Positions 1-9,729 are shown, counted from the first letter of the stretch. The stretch is DNA of 64,000 bases from UBA8190 sp003453695 (GCA_036796975.1 DAIRBY010000014.1:1-64000); one strand, 5' to 3'. Notes: a model not told the origin generated them from the letters alone. Translations and numbers: made by a program.

Positions 1-54
1 TTGGCGCCGAGCAGGCTGACGGGCGAGACATCGCCACGGACCGGGGTCGTCTAG
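1..54 (+). CDS. possible C-terminal end of a gene entering from the left
   Basis: The first forward frame is open from base 1 to a TAG at 52-54, giving 17 codons. It may be the tail of a gene that starts outside the window, and its stop would then overlap the stop of the next reverse gene. The stretch is too short to show any family, so this is only a possibility. Confidence 0.2.
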   Translation: MAPSRLTGETSPRTGVV

Positions 55-326
55 TTCGACGGTCCCGGGAAGGGAGGGAGCCTCTTCAGGACCAGCGGCC
101 CGGTCGGGGATGATCTGAGCCGGGCTGCGTTCTCACGCTCCACGGCAGCAACCCCTCGCTCCCACTCGGCGATCGCCAGGCGGCGTCCCGCGTCGCCGCG
201 CCCGGCAGCGACTTCGAGGCTCGCAGAAAGCTCCTCGGACACCCGGGCGATCTCGTCCGTCAGGTCGGCTATGGCCAGGCGGCGTCTATCCGACTGCTCC
301 CGAGCCGTCTGTCGCTCCTGCCCCAT
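51..326 (-). CDS. small helical hypothetical protein
   Basis: I do not recognise this protein. From an ATG at 326 it would be 91 aa; the frame continues upstream to a TTG at 365. It is rich in Arg, Glu and Ala with no hydrophobic segment, and residues 1-65 look like a long charged helix or coiled coil. The C-terminus is Pro-rich. It lies 51 bp downstream of the small barrel protein on the same strand, so they may be co-transcribed. Codon use is not decisive, and a spurious frame cannot be excluded. Confidence 0.4.
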   Translation of the reverse strand: MGQERQTAREQSDRRRLAIADLTDEIARVSEELSASLEVAAGRGDAGRRLAIAEWERGVAAVERENAARLRSSPTGPLVLKRLPPFPGPSN

Positions 327-377
327 GGGCAGTTGGTACCACGATGCGTGCCTTCCTAAGCGCAACCCGCGCAGTTC

Positions 378-665
378 TTACTTCTCCCTCGGTGCGAAGA
401 CAGCGTGAGCCTCATGCAACTCGACCTGAGGCTCACCCTGAATACCTACTTCTTGCACACCCGGCATGAGGCGGGACTCGACGAAGGTGTTGAAGTCTGC
501 GGCGCTGTCCCACAGGTCGATGACGTTGATGCCGCCGTCGGTGAACCACGCAACGTGATGAATGGCACCCTTGGGGACATCGGCCTCCCAGGAGACGACC
601 TTCCGCGCCTGGTCGTACTGATCACGAGTAACACCTTCCCACCGCATCTTCATAACCGTCGCCAC
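378..665 (-). CDS. small dimeric alpha/beta-barrel-type protein
   Basis: A 95-aa cytosolic protein of the ferredoxin-like dimeric alpha/beta-barrel type. It opens with a beta strand (MKMRWEGV), then an acidic helix, a His-His-Val strand (HHVAWFTDGG), a segment typical of this fold (VIDLWDSAADF), and a C-terminal strand. The GTG at 665 is preferred because GGAGG stands 7 bases before it; a GTG at 686 is also in frame. Relatives are quinol monooxygenase-like or stress-induced proteins, but nothing here fixes a reaction. It probably acts as a dimer. Fold assignment is inferred from pattern, not from a search. Confidence 0.7.
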   Translation of the reverse strand: MATVMKMRWEGVTRDQYDQARKVVSWEADVPKGAIHHVAWFTDGGINVIDLWDSAADFNTFVESRLMPGVQEVGIQGEPQVELHEAHAVFAPREK

Positions 666-974
666 GTCCACTCCTCCTTGTCTCACGCTGACGTGCGGGC
701 ATCCTGCAAAGCACTGTCGAGCCAGACTCCCGTTGCGTTTCCTTCAGCTACCCATTCGGCGCCGAACCTGCTGTCGGATCACCCGAGCAGGAGAGCAGGG
801 ACTCCTCAGGCTCGCCTGCCTGGGAGTACTCGAGGTTGACGGTCCGGAGCGGGTCCCTGGATCCCTCAGGGTCGGTGACCCCCGGCTCTGAGGTCAGCCG
901 CTCGCCATGACGGGCGTAGCGTTTCCGAGTGCCTGGAACCGGGCCGGCCCCAGGGTGATCATCCGGCTCGCCAA

Positions 975-3590
975 TTACTCGCTTCGCAACGCCGTAGCCG
1001 GTCGTATCCGGGCCGCGGCCCAGCCAGGAACCCCCGCAATTGCGTTCGCCACCACAATCGTCGCGGGGATGATCAACCCGACCGCGTACACGGGCACAAG
1101 CGCCGGCGAAGTCGAGCCGATGCCTGACGCGGCGAGATCCCAAGACCAGCGGCCTGCTGCAACCCCGAGCGGCAGGCCCACGACCAGCGAAACCAGAGCG
1201 AAGGACGTGGCCTGCCAGGCCACCACGGCAGCCACCTGATGTCCGTCGAAACCGATGGTCTTCAATATCGCCAGGTCATGCCGGCGACGCCGGAGCGACG
1301 TGACAAGGGTGTTGCCCACTGTCATGGCACCCAACAACGCGACGAGGCCCGCCAATAGTAGTGGGAGACGGTCGACACTCTTGAGATTGACCACATCTTC
1401 GGCAGGAATGTCGCGGAGCACCGTGCCGCCGAACTGGCGACGCAGGCTGGCGTACGCCGCCGAGTGCGAAACACCAGGTGCGTAACGAACCGCGAAGAGA
1501 TTGAAGACCGTGGGCGGAACACTCGACTGGCTCGACTGCGTCTGCTGCTGCGCCTGAGCCTGCTGACGAACGGCGGGACCATAGACCCATCCTCCATCAC
1601 CAATTCCGTTCGTGAACAGGTCGCCGATCGAGGGGGACAGCATCGTTCCGACGATGCGCAGCCGGAAGTTCCCTCCTGGGGCCCGCACCACCACGGACTG
1701 ACCGATCCCTTTGTGCAGCTGTTCGCTCGTCTTCGTGCCCAGAACGATCTCGTCGCCGGCGCGCGGGGGCCGACCCGTTAGGAGCGCGGGATGTACATCG
1801 CCCTTCATGGGGTCGAAGGCGAGCAGGGTGTCCACCACCTTGCCCTCGATAACGACATTGCCCTGGCTGGCACCGGCAAGGATGGAGATGGCCGAGTAGC
1901 TGGAAACGAAGCGATTGTGGGAGAGCAGCGCCTGTGCTTCGGCTTCACGGTCTGTGAGGTCGTTCGGATTCCCCACGAGCACGTCCCAGTTCCAACCCTG
2001 TTCACGAGGACTGGCGATGAGATGGTCGAGGCTCTTCGAAAACGTGAAGGAGGTGGCGAGGGCCATCACTGCCACGATCGCGCTCAGCAACGCAGTCGCG
2101 ATCGGCACGGCTCTGCTGCCAAAGCCGGACCGGATCCCGTACGACACACCGATGGCGGCGGCGGGAGGCACCCCGGAGCTGGAAATGGTCCTGTCAGCCC
2201 AAGACGCTCGCGTCCGACGGGTCCCTTCGTCCGCCTCTAGCGCCGGCCGACGGCTCGCCCGCCACGCAGGAACGATCGATCTGGCACAGATCAGCAAGCC
2301 GACTACAAGGGCGCCGGGAACGAGAATCGCCACGTTGAAGGCGAACCCCGGTTGGATCTCGGCCTGACGCGCCAGGCCGACAGGCAACAGTGGCGACCCG
2401 AGAAATGCCACGACGAGAGCAACCAGTCCCCCTGCAAACCCAATGACTCCGGCGCGCAACATCACAATCGCCACCAGTTGTCCACGTGTCACGCCGAGAC
2501 TCCGCAGCGTGGCGAAGTCCAAAGCCTCGACCACGACCTTTCGAGTAACTGCCTGACCGACGAGCAACATGGTCACCAGGAGGGCCAATCCTCCAAAGAG
2601 GAGGAGCGCGATGACTTCGACGTGGATACCACGTTGGGCACTGGCGGCTGCCGTGCGAAACCCGTTGACATTGCCAGCGCTGGCGAAGACCTGGCCTTGC
2701 CCGATCGCCGTCGCGGCAGACGAGAACGCCTTCCAGTCGGCGACTCCGTGTTGCAGCCGGACGGCGAAGAACTGAAGTCCGGGGATGCTCTCGACGGGAA
2801 CATTCAAACCGGACGCCAAGCGGATGAGGAACGCAGGGGTCAGATACACGTTCTGCTGCCCTTCGTAGTCGACATCCTGCTGCGCGGCGATGGGCAAGAT
2901 GGCGCTCACATCGCTCGGGAACCGAATGATGCCAGTGACCTTGGCGGTGAACCGGGGCCCGGTGGAAACGGAATTGAAGCCATTCGTCAAGCCGGTGAAG
3001 TTGGCACTTTGGATTTGGGCGTAGGAAGGCGAGTAGAGCGGGATGCGGCTCCCGACATGGAGGTGCCGAACCTCGGCCGCCAACTCGTTGATCATGACCT
3101 CGAACGGCCTTGACGGGTCCGCCATTCGTCCCGCCACTACATATGGGCGGTCCACGCTATGGAAGAGGGACTTGTTCGCCGCACCGAAGAAATTGAGGTT
3201 GCCGGCCGAACTGGGCGTGGGGCTGGTGGCAAGGAACAGGTATGCACTACGAAACCATGACGCGACCTGCGGGAGCTCGACGATCTTCTTGGCTGCGCCG
3301 AACGGCGCCAGCGAATTGGCAGCGCTCGCCGGTACCGGCGGAAGTGATGATGGGCTGCCAAAGATGAATCCGCCGTCGTCAGGCAAGCTGAAATCGAGGA
3401 GTCGGGACGTCGCCGTGTCCGCTCGACGTGCACCCGAGAATGCCGCCAGTGCAACCCCTCCGCCGATGCCGACGAAGATCACCAGGACCAGCAGAGTGCG
3501 CCATGTCGCCCGGAGCTCGGTGCGCAGGCGAAGCCAAATCACCCCCAACCCGCCGCCTCGTTCAGTCGCCGCGCCGCTCACCTGAGACAT
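975..3590 (-). CDS. FtsX/MacB-type ABC transporter permease, no adjacent ATPase
   Basis: About 871 aa from the ATG at 3590; an in-frame GTG sits about 16 codons further in and the frame extends up to 3680. The order is a first membrane segment (near VLVIFVGIGGGVALAAF), a large extracytoplasmic domain, three central membrane helices, another membrane segment, a second large external domain, and three C-terminal helices. This is the duplicated FtsX layout. The segment before the last helices (RRRRHDLAILKTIGFDG) is the usual cytoplasmic coupling region. Such permeases move lipids, lipoproteins or peptides, or act as mechanotransducers, with a separate ATPase; none is adjacent here. Its GC content is visibly lower than that of the genes that follow. 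It resembles the permease at 37.5-40.0 kb in architecture and C-terminus. Confidence 0.85.
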   Translation of the reverse strand: MSQVSGAATERGGGLGVIWLRLRTELRATWRTLLVLVIFVGIGGGVALAAFSGARRADTATSRLLDFSLPDDGGFIFGSPSSLPPVPASAANSLAPFGAAKKIVELPQVASWFRSAYLFLATSPTPSSAGNLNFFGAANKSLFHSVDRPYVVAGRMADPSRPFEVMINELAAEVRHLHVGSRIPLYSPSYAQIQSANFTGLTNGFNSVSTGPRFTAKVTGIIRFPSDVSAILPIAAQQDVDYEGQQNVYLTPAFLIRLASGLNVPVESIPGLQFFAVRLQHGVADWKAFSSAATAIGQGQVFASAGNVNGFRTAAASAQRGIHVEVIALLLFGGLALLVTMLLVGQAVTRKVVVEALDFATLRSLGVTRGQLVAIVMLRAGVIGFAGGLVALVVAFLGSPLLPVGLARQAEIQPGFAFNVAILVPGALVVGLLICARSIVPAWRASRRPALEADEGTRRTRASWADRTISSSGVPPAAAIGVSYGIRSGFGSRAVPIATALLSAIVAVMALATSFTFSKSLDHLIASPREQGWNWDVLVGNPNDLTDREAEAQALLSHNRFVSSYSAISILAGASQGNVVIEGKVVDTLLAFDPMKGDVHPALLTGRPPRAGDEIVLGTKTSEQLHKGIGQSVVVRAPGGNFRLRIVGTMLSPSIGDLFTNGIGDGGWVYGPAVRQQAQAQQQTQSSQSSVPPTVFNLFAVRYAPGVSHSAAYASLRRQFGGTVLRDIPAEDVVNLKSVDRLPLLLAGLVALLGAMTVGNTLVTSLRRRRHDLAILKTIGFDGHQVAAVVAWQATSFALVSLVVGLPLGVAAGRWSWDLAASGIGSTSPALVPVYAVGLIIPATIVVANAIAGVPGWAAARIRPATALRSE

Positions 3591-3933
3591 TGAGGCACGT
3601 GGTCGAGCACCTTGCCAAGGGTGACAGCTCGCTCGAGCGCGGGGAAGAACCTTCCCCCTGTCCGGTGGTGCCACCCCCACGCACGGCCTGGAGGTCTCGT
3701 GTCAGGGACGGCGGTCGCACCGCGTGGCAAGCCGAGCCGTGAGCTGGGCCATCCGCCTCGTGCCGGCGCGCCTGGCTTCATGGCCTGAAGCGAAGGCAAT
3801 GCGGGATGCCGAATCAGGGAGTCTGGTCAGATGGCGAAGCGGAGGCGGCCAAAGGGTCGCCTGGGTGATTCCGCGACGCACCAGGAGGCACCAGCGCATG
3901 TCCGGCCGGGACCGGACGTAGAAACTCGAGGTC
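3591..3933. other. intergenic region upstream of the permease
   Basis: This stretch separates the permease start from the stop of the acyl-CoA dehydrogenase gene, both on the reverse strand. Frames on both strands are open here, but all look like chance frames: Arg/Pro-rich, with no recognisable domain. I see no tRNA and no clear terminator. It should hold the permease promoter, but I could not pick out a convincing one. Confidence 0.4.
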
Positions 3934-5151
3934 TTACGGGATGTGGATCCCCGAGACGGCCCGGGCGATCACGAGGCGCTGGACCTCGGAGGTGCCCTCG
4001 AAGATGGTGTAGATCTTCGAGTCCCGGTGCCAGCGCTCGACGGGGTGCTCCCGGATGTAGCCGTAGCCACCCATGATCTGGATGGCCTCCTCGGTCACCC
4101 ACACCGCGGTCTCCCCGGCGAACAGCTTCGACATCGATCCCTCGCCGGCCGTGAAGGGCTGGCGGGTGGCGCCCATCCACGCTGCGCGCCAGATGAGCAG
4201 CCGGGAGGCGTCGATGCGCGTCTTCATGTCGGCCAGCTTGAAGGCGATGCCCTGGTTCTCGATGATGCGCCGTCCGAACGCCTTGCGCTCCTTGGCGTAG
4301 TCGAGGGAGTACTCGTAAGCGGCTCGGGCGATTCCGAGAGCTTGGGCGCCCACGGCAGGGCGGGTGGCTTCGAACGTGGCCATGGCCGCCTGCGAGTTGG
4401 AGCGCTTTCCCTCTTTCGCCCGCGCCAGGCGTTCGTCCAGCTTCTCCTTGCCGCCCAGCAGGCAGCTCCCCGGCACGCGTACGTCGTCGAGGATCACCTC
4501 ACCGGTGTGCGAAGCCCGGATGCCCATTTTCTTGAACTTCTGCCCGGCCGAGAGCCCGGCGGTCCCGGGAGGGACGATGAAGCTGGCTTGACCGCGCGAC
4601 CCCAGGTCAGGATCGACACTCGCCACGACCACGTGGATGTCGGCGATGCCGCCGTTGGTGATCCACGTCTTCGTCCCGTTGAGGACCCACTCGTCCTTCG
4701 CTTCGTCGTACACGGCGCGCGTGCGAAGTGCGCTCACGTCCGAGCCGGCGTCCGCCTCCGACACGCAGAAGGCCGCCATCTGGATCTTCTCGGGGGTGCC
4801 GTAGCACTGCGGTCCCCATTCGATGAGCTGTTCGGGTGTGCCGTTGGCGGCGATGCCGGCCAACCCGAGGGTGCTGCCCAGGATGGCAAGGGTCAGGCCG
4901 GCGTCACCCCAGGCCAGCTCCTCGTTGACCAGGCACATGGTGAGCCCGGTGGGGTCGAAGAAGGCCTGGCTCACGAAGTCGAAGGAGTACAGCCCGATCT
5001 TGGCCGCCTCCTCGATGATCGGCCACGGCGTCTCTTCCCGCTCGTCCCACTCGTGGGCGGCGGGGCGCATCACCTGTTCGGCGAAGTCGTGGACCCACTT
5101 CTGGATCTGAAGCTGGTCCTCGTTGAGCTCCATCGAGAATGCTGACGCCAT
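3934..5151 (-). CDS. acyl-CoA dehydrogenase
   Basis: A 405-aa FAD-dependent acyl-CoA dehydrogenase catalysing alpha,beta-dehydrogenation of an acyl-CoA ester and passing electrons to electron-transfer flavoprotein. The family order is visible: helical N-domain, middle beta domain with the FAD-contact region (FCVSEADAGSDVSALRT, then WVLNGTKTWITNGG), and C-terminal helical domain with the flavin site (QIMGGYGYIREHPVERWHRD). The segment IYTIFEGTSEVQ carries the Glu in the usual catalytic-base region of the family. Length is typical. The substrate (fatty acid, branched chain or aromatic side chain) cannot be read from the sequence. An inverted repeat about 100 bp upstream is a possible repressor site. 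Confidence 0.93.
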   Translation of the reverse strand: MASAFSMELNEDQLQIQKWVHDFAEQVMRPAAHEWDEREETPWPIIEEAAKIGLYSFDFVSQAFFDPTGLTMCLVNEELAWGDAGLTLAILGSTLGLAGIAANGTPEQLIEWGPQCYGTPEKIQMAAFCVSEADAGSDVSALRTRAVYDEAKDEWVLNGTKTWITNGGIADIHVVVASVDPDLGSRGQASFIVPPGTAGLSAGQKFKKMGIRASHTGEVILDDVRVPGSCLLGGKEKLDERLARAKEGKRSNSQAAMATFEATRPAVGAQALGIARAAYEYSLDYAKERKAFGRRIIENQGIAFKLADMKTRIDASRLLIWRAAWMGATRQPFTAGEGSMSKLFAGETAVWVTEEAIQIMGGYGYIREHPVERWHRDSKIYTIFEGTSEVQRLVIARAVSGIHIP

Positions 5152-5246
5152 GTCCTCCCCTTGCGTCCACCGGGCTGAGCGGGCGGGACGGCCGTCCGCG
5201 GGCGCAGGGTCTGCGTCGCCTCGGCCTGCCGCCCTCGCCCTACCCT

Positions 5247-5267
5247 TAGTTACTCAACGGTAACCTA
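5247..5267. promoter_or_regulatory. inverted repeat upstream of the acyl-CoA dehydrogenase gene
   Basis: Arms GTTAC (5249-5253) and GTAAC (5260-5264) are separated by six bases, and the flanks extend the symmetry imperfectly. It lies about 95 bp before the acyl-CoA dehydrogenase start, in an AT-richer patch. TetR-family regulators of fatty-acid degradation often bind sites of this kind near such genes. The assignment to a regulator is inference. Confidence 0.4.
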
Positions 5268-5362
5268 GCGGGAGCGGCAGGACAACCTTCCCGGGGTCGA
5301 CTGGGCGCGCACAACCCCCTGACCTGGGGTGATGCCTACCTAGTACCGCGGAAGCGGAAGCT

Positions 5363-5572
5363 TCAGGCCGTGGCGAGGCGGACGTCCACCGCTTGGAGGC
5401 CCTTCGGGCCCTCCTTCACCTCGAACTCGACCGGCTGGCCTTCTTCGAGGGTGCGGTAGCCGTTCATCTGGATGGCGGAGTGGTGGACGAACACGTCCTC
5501 GCCGCCGTCGGGCTGGGCGATGAACCCGTAGCCCTTCTCCGCGTTGAACCACTTGACCGTTCCCGACGGCAA
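5363..5572 (-). CDS. cold-shock protein (CspA family)
   Basis: A 69-aa single cold-shock domain, a small RNA/ssDNA-binding OB-fold protein that keeps mRNA unstructured. It begins GTVKWFNAEKGYGFI, which contains RNP1 (KGYGFI), followed by DVFVHHSAI (RNP2) and the GQPVEFEV strand. Length and spacing are standard. The gene lies between acyl-CoA dehydrogenase and cysS on the same strand, with 96 bp to the cysS stop, so it probably has its own promoter. Confidence 0.95.
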   Translation of the reverse strand: MPSGTVKWFNAEKGYGFIAQPDGGEDVFVHHSAIQMNGYRTLEEGQPVEFEVKEGPKGLQAVDVRLATA

Positions 5573-5668
5573 ATCTCCCGCCTCCTTCTCGGCGCCCCCG
5601 TGGCCGGAAAACCTACCTCGCCGCCCCAGGCGACACCCGGTTCGCCGTGCCCCGCCGCCGCCCGCCCG

Positions 5669-7060
5669 TCAGCCCCCACGCCGGTGCAGCCTGGTGCCCT
5701 CCGAGGTGTCCTCGACCGTCCAGCCCTCGGCCTCGAGCCGCTCCCGGATCTCGTCGGCCCGGGCCCAGTCGCGCCCGGCACGGGCGTGGTCGCGTTGGCG
5801 GACCAACGCCGCGCTCGCCTCGTCGATCTCCGCCCGGCCTGAGCCGAGCTCCAGCCCGAGGGCACCGGCGAGCACGGCCACCGTGGTGGCCAGGGCCCGG
5901 GCGACGTCCTCCCGGCCTGCGTCGGCGGCGGTGTTGGCCCTCCGCACCAGGTCGAACAGGCCGGCCACGGCCGCCGGCGTGTCCAGGTCGTCGTCCATGC
6001 GGGCGGTGAAGGCGGCCAGCACCACGGGGTCGACACCGGCGCCCGGAGCTTCGGCGGCGGTCACCGCTGCCAGCGTCGGTGCCAGCTCGAAACGCCGGGC
6101 CAGTGCATCGAGGCGGGCCAGCCCTTCTTCGGCGTCGGCGAGCGTGGCGGCGGTCACCTCGATGGGCGAGCGGTAGTGGGCGCGCAGCACGAGCAGGCGA
6201 TAGGCGCGGGGGTCGGTGTTGGCGAGCAGGTCGGTCAGCGTCGTGTAGTTGCCGAGCGACTTGGCCATCTTCTCGTCGCCCACCGTCACGAGCCCGTGGT
6301 GGGCCCAGTGCCGGGCGAAGGGCCGTCCCCAGACCACCGCCTGGGCGCGCTCGTTCTCGTGGTGCGGAAAGACGAGGTCGATGCCTCCACCATGGAGGTC
6401 GAACCCGTCGCCGAGCAGCTCGAGGGACATCACCACGCACTCGGTGTGCCATCCGGGCCGCCCCGGCCCCCACGGAGAGCCCCACGTGGGCTCCCCGGGT
6501 TTGGCCTTCTTCCACAGCACGAAGTCGAGCGGTGAGCGCTTCTCCTCCCCCACCTCCACCCGGGCCCCCGCCCGCAGGGAGTCCAGGCCCTGATGGGCCA
6601 GCAGCCCGTACCCGTCCACCTTCTCCACCGACAGGTAGACACCGTCGGAGGTCTCGTAGGCGGCCCCGCTTCGTACCAGCTCCTCGATGAGCGCCACCAT
6701 CTTCTCCACGAAGGCGGTGGCGTGCGGTGCGTCGGTGGGCCGGAGCACGCCCAGGGCGTCGACGGCCTGCCACCACACCTCTTCGTACTGCTCGGCCACC
6801 TCCTCGGGCGCGCGGCCCTCGGTGGCGGCCCGGTTGATGATCTTGTCGTCGATGTCGGTGACGTTGGAGACGTGACGGACGCGCAGGCCGGAGAATTCGA
6901 GGTACCGGCGCAGGACGTCGAAGACGAGGGCGGCACGACCGTGGCCGATGTGCGGCACGTCGTAGACGGTCAGCCCGCACACGTACATGCTGACGGCACC
7001 GGGGTCCCGCAGCTGGAGCGGCGTGACCGTGCCGCTCGCCGTGTCGTAGAGCCGCAGCAC
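5669..7060 (-). CDS. cysS: cysteinyl-tRNA synthetase
   Basis: A class I synthetase that charges tRNA-Cys in the cytosol. From the GTG at 7060 it has 463 aa, the usual size; the frame reaches further upstream to 7102 but that would run into valS. Residues that match the zinc site are C28, C208, H233 and E237. The HIGH motif is at 37-40 and KMAKS (the KMSKS loop) at 264-268. The C-terminal anticodon-binding region ends with the short WTVEDTSEGTRL segment. Because mycothiol enzymes are related, I checked for the tRNA-binding C-domain: it is present, so this is cysS rather than mshC. It is divergent from valS with about 20 bp between starts. Confidence 0.95.
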   Translation of the reverse strand: MLRLYDTASGTVTPLQLRDPGAVSMYVCGLTVYDVPHIGHGRAALVFDVLRRYLEFSGLRVRHVSNVTDIDDKIINRAATEGRAPEEVAEQYEEVWWQAVDALGVLRPTDAPHATAFVEKMVALIEELVRSGAAYETSDGVYLSVEKVDGYGLLAHQGLDSLRAGARVEVGEEKRSPLDFVLWKKAKPGEPTWGSPWGPGRPGWHTECVVMSLELLGDGFDLHGGGIDLVFPHHENERAQAVVWGRPFARHWAHHGLVTVGDEKMAKSLGNYTTLTDLLANTDPRAYRLLVLRAHYRSPIEVTAATLADAEEGLARLDALARRFELAPTLAAVTAAEAPGAGVDPVVLAAFTARMDDDLDTPAAVAGLFDLVRRANTAADAGREDVARALATTVAVLAGALGLELGSGRAEIDEASAALVRQRDHARAGRDWARADEIRERLEAEGWTVEDTSEGTRLHRRGG

Positions 7061-7080
7061 TCGGATACCGTAACCGGATC

Positions 7081-9729
7081 GTGGACGCCGCCAGGACCGC
7101 ATCGCAGGCGCAGGACGGCGGTCTCACCGGGGCCGTCGTGGCAGGGCCGGCGCTCGAGGCGCCCCGTCCTCCCGAGGTGCCGGAGCGTCCCAGCCTCGAG
7201 GGCCTCGAAGAGAAGTGGGCCCGTCGCTGGGCGGAGGACGACACCTACCGCTTCGACCGCAGCGTCCCCCGGGAGCAGGTCTTCGCCATCGACACCCCGC
7301 CGCCCACCGTGTCGGGGTCGCTGCACGTGGGCCACGTGTTCTCCTTCACCCACACCGACACCGTGGCCCGACAGCGGCGGATGAGCGGCAAGGCCGTCTT
7401 CTATCCGATGGGGTGGGACGACAACGGCCTCGCCACGGAGCGCCGCGTCCAGAACTTCTTCGGCGTGCGCTGCGACCCGAGCCTCCATCGCCACCCGGAC
7501 TTCGCCCCGCCGGCGGACTCCGGCACGCAACAGGTGCCGGTGTCGCGTCCCGATTTCGTGGACCTGTGCCACCGGCTCACGGCCGAGGACGAGAAGGCGT
7601 TCGAAGCGACCTTCCGCCGCCTGGGGCTGTCGGTGGACTGGGGACTGCAGTACACGACCATCTCCGCCGAGGCCCGGCGCATCAGCCAGCGCGGCTTTCT
7701 CCATCTGTTGGCCGGGGGGCACGCCTATCTGGCCGAGGCCCCCACCCAGTGGGACGTCGACTTCCAGACGGCGGTGTCCCAGGCCGAGATGGAGGACCGC
7801 GACGTCTCCGGCGCCTATCACCGCCTGCGCTTCCCGTCGGCGTTCGACGCCGGCGCCGGCATCGAGATCGAGACCACCCGGCCCGAGCTCCTCCCCGCCT
7901 GTGTGGCGCTCGTGGCCCACCCCGACGACCCCCGCTACCGCCCGTCGTTCGGCTCCGAGGTGCTCACCCCTCTGTTCCTGGCCCCGGTGCCGGTGCTGGC
8001 CCACGAGCTGGCCGAGCCCGACAAGGGCACCGGCATCGCCATGGTGTGCACCTTCGGCGACACCACCGACGTCACGTGGTGGCGCGAGCTCGGGCTCCCC
8101 ACGCGCACCGTCGTAGGCCGCGACGGGCGACTGCACGATGCGCCGTTCGGCGAACCGGGGTGGGAGTCACAGGACCCCTCCGCCGCCCGCGCCGTCTACG
8201 GGGAGCTGGCGGGGCGCACCGTGGCCCAGGCCCGGCGCCGGATCGTCGAGCTGCTCCGGGAGTCGGGCGCCCTGGTGGGCGAGCCCAAGCCGGTCACCCA
8301 TGCCGTGCGCTTCTACGAACGCGGCGAGCGTCCCCTCGAGATCGTCTCCAGCCGCCAGTGGTACGTGCGCACCATGCGCATGCGCCCCACCCTGCTCGAG
8401 GCGGGCCGCCGGCTGCGCTGGCACCCGCCCCACATGGTGCACCGCTACGAGTCGTGGGTGGAGGGACTGAACGGCGACTGGAACATCAGCCGCCAGCGGT
8501 TCTTCGGCGTGCCCTTCCCGGTGTGGTACCCGGTGGGAGCCGACGGGACGGTGGGGTTCGAGCGTCCCATCGTCCCTGCAGAGGACGAGCTCCCTGTCGA
8601 CCCCTCCGACGACGTGCCGCCGGGGTACGCCCAGTCCCAACGCGGCGCGCCGGGCGGCTTCGTCGGCGACCCCGACGTCATGGACACCTGGGCCACCTCC
8701 TCCCTCACCCCGCAGATCGCCGGGCGCTGGGGGGACGACCCCGACCTCTTCGGGCGGGTGTTCCCCATGGACCTGCGGCCCCAGAGCCACGAGATCATCC
8801 GCACGTGGCTCTTCTCGACGGTGGTGCGCAGCGAGCTCGAGCACGGCACGCTCCCGTGGAGCGACGTGGAGATCTCGGGATGGATCCTCGACCCCGACCG
8901 CAAGAAGATGGCCAAGTCGAAGGGGAACGTGGTCACCCCGACCGAACCGCTCGAGCGCTTCGGCACCGACGCCGTGCGCTACTGGGCGGCGTGCGGTCGT
9001 CCCGGCGTCGACACCGCCTACGACGAGGCGCAGATCAAGGTGGGTCGCCGGCTCGCCACCAAGGTGCTGAACGCGTCCAAGTTCGCCCTGGGCCGCCTCC
9101 AGGGCGGCCCGATGCCCGGCGCCGACGCCATCTCGTCGCCTCTCGACACGTCGATGCTGGCCGGACTGGCCGCCGTGGTCGACGACACCACCGCCGCCTT
9201 CGACGCCTTCGACTACGCCCGGGCCCTCGAGCGCACCGAGGGGTTCTTCTGGCCCTACTGCGACGACTACGTGGAGCTGGTCAAGGGACGGGCCTATGAA
9301 GACCCGGCCGACCCCGAACCGGCATCGGCGCGCGCCGCGCTGGCCCTGTCGTTGTCGGTGCTGCTGCGGCTGTTCGCCCCCGTCCTGCCCTTCGTCACCG
9401 AGGAGGTGTGGTCGTGGTGGCACACGGGCTCCATCCACCGGGCGCCGTGGCCCGCCACCGCCGAGCTGCCGCCGGGGACGGCCGCCCGGGACACCGCCGT
9501 GCTGGACATGGCCGCCCAGGTGCTCGGAGCGGTGCGGCGCGTCAAGACGGCGGCCAAGCGCTCCATGCGGGTGCCGGTGGCGCGCCTGACGGTGACCGAC
9601 AGCGCCGAGCGCCTGGGCCTGCTGGCCCTGGCCGAGGGGGACGTGCGCGAGGCGGGGGGGGTCATCGAGCTGGCCACGGCGGTCGGTGCCCCCGAGGTCG
9701 AGGTGGTGCTGGCCGAAGAGTCAGGCTGA
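7081..9729 (+). CDS. valS: valyl-tRNA synthetase, short type without C-terminal coiled coil
   Basis: A class I synthetase that charges tRNA-Val, 882 aa from a GTG. HVGH (the HIGH motif) is at 82-85 and KMAKSKGN starts at about 609. The segment after HIGH reads GWDDNGLATERRVQ and then NFFGVRCDP, which is typical of the archaeal/rickettsial-like ValRS class (type 2). The protein ends after the anticodon-binding domain and a short ferredoxin-like tail, with no C-terminal coiled-coil arm. The editing (CP1) domain is present between the two signature motifs. The start lies 20 bp from the divergent cysS start, so the two probably share a promoter region. The last 436 bp are antisense to the open frame of the next gene. 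Confidence 0.93.
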   Translation: MDAARTASQAQDGGLTGAVVAGPALEAPRPPEVPERPSLEGLEEKWARRWAEDDTYRFDRSVPREQVFAIDTPPPTVSGSLHVGHVFSFTHTDTVARQRRMSGKAVFYPMGWDDNGLATERRVQNFFGVRCDPSLHRHPDFAPPADSGTQQVPVSRPDFVDLCHRLTAEDEKAFEATFRRLGLSVDWGLQYTTISAEARRISQRGFLHLLAGGHAYLAEAPTQWDVDFQTAVSQAEMEDRDVSGAYHRLRFPSAFDAGAGIEIETTRPELLPACVALVAHPDDPRYRPSFGSEVLTPLFLAPVPVLAHELAEPDKGTGIAMVCTFGDTTDVTWWRELGLPTRTVVGRDGRLHDAPFGEPGWESQDPSAARAVYGELAGRTVAQARRRIVELLRESGALVGEPKPVTHAVRFYERGERPLEIVSSRQWYVRTMRMRPTLLEAGRRLRWHPPHMVHRYESWVEGLNGDWNISRQRFFGVPFPVWYPVGADGTVGFERPIVPAEDELPVDPSDDVPPGYAQSQRGAPGGFVGDPDVMDTWATSSLTPQIAGRWGDDPDLFGRVFPMDLRPQSHEIIRTWLFSTVVRSELEHGTLPWSDVEISGWILDPDRKKMAKSKGNVVTPTEPLERFGTDAVRYWAACGRPGVDTAYDEAQIKVGRRLATKVLNASKFALGRLQGGPMPGADAISSPLDTSMLAGLAAVVDDTTAAFDAFDYARALERTEGFFWPYCDDYVELVKGRAYEDPADPEPASARAALALSLSVLLRLFAPVLPFVTEEVWSWWHTGSIHRAPWPATAELPPGTAARDTAVLDMAAQVLGAVRRVKTAAKRSMRVPVARLTVTDSAERLGLLALAEGDVREAGGVIELATAVGAPEVEVVLAEESG

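Noticed and set aside
687..974. Possible RNA gene or extra ORF between the small barrel gene and the permease
   Set aside because: I found no tRNA fold, no convincing hairpin and no protein-like frame.
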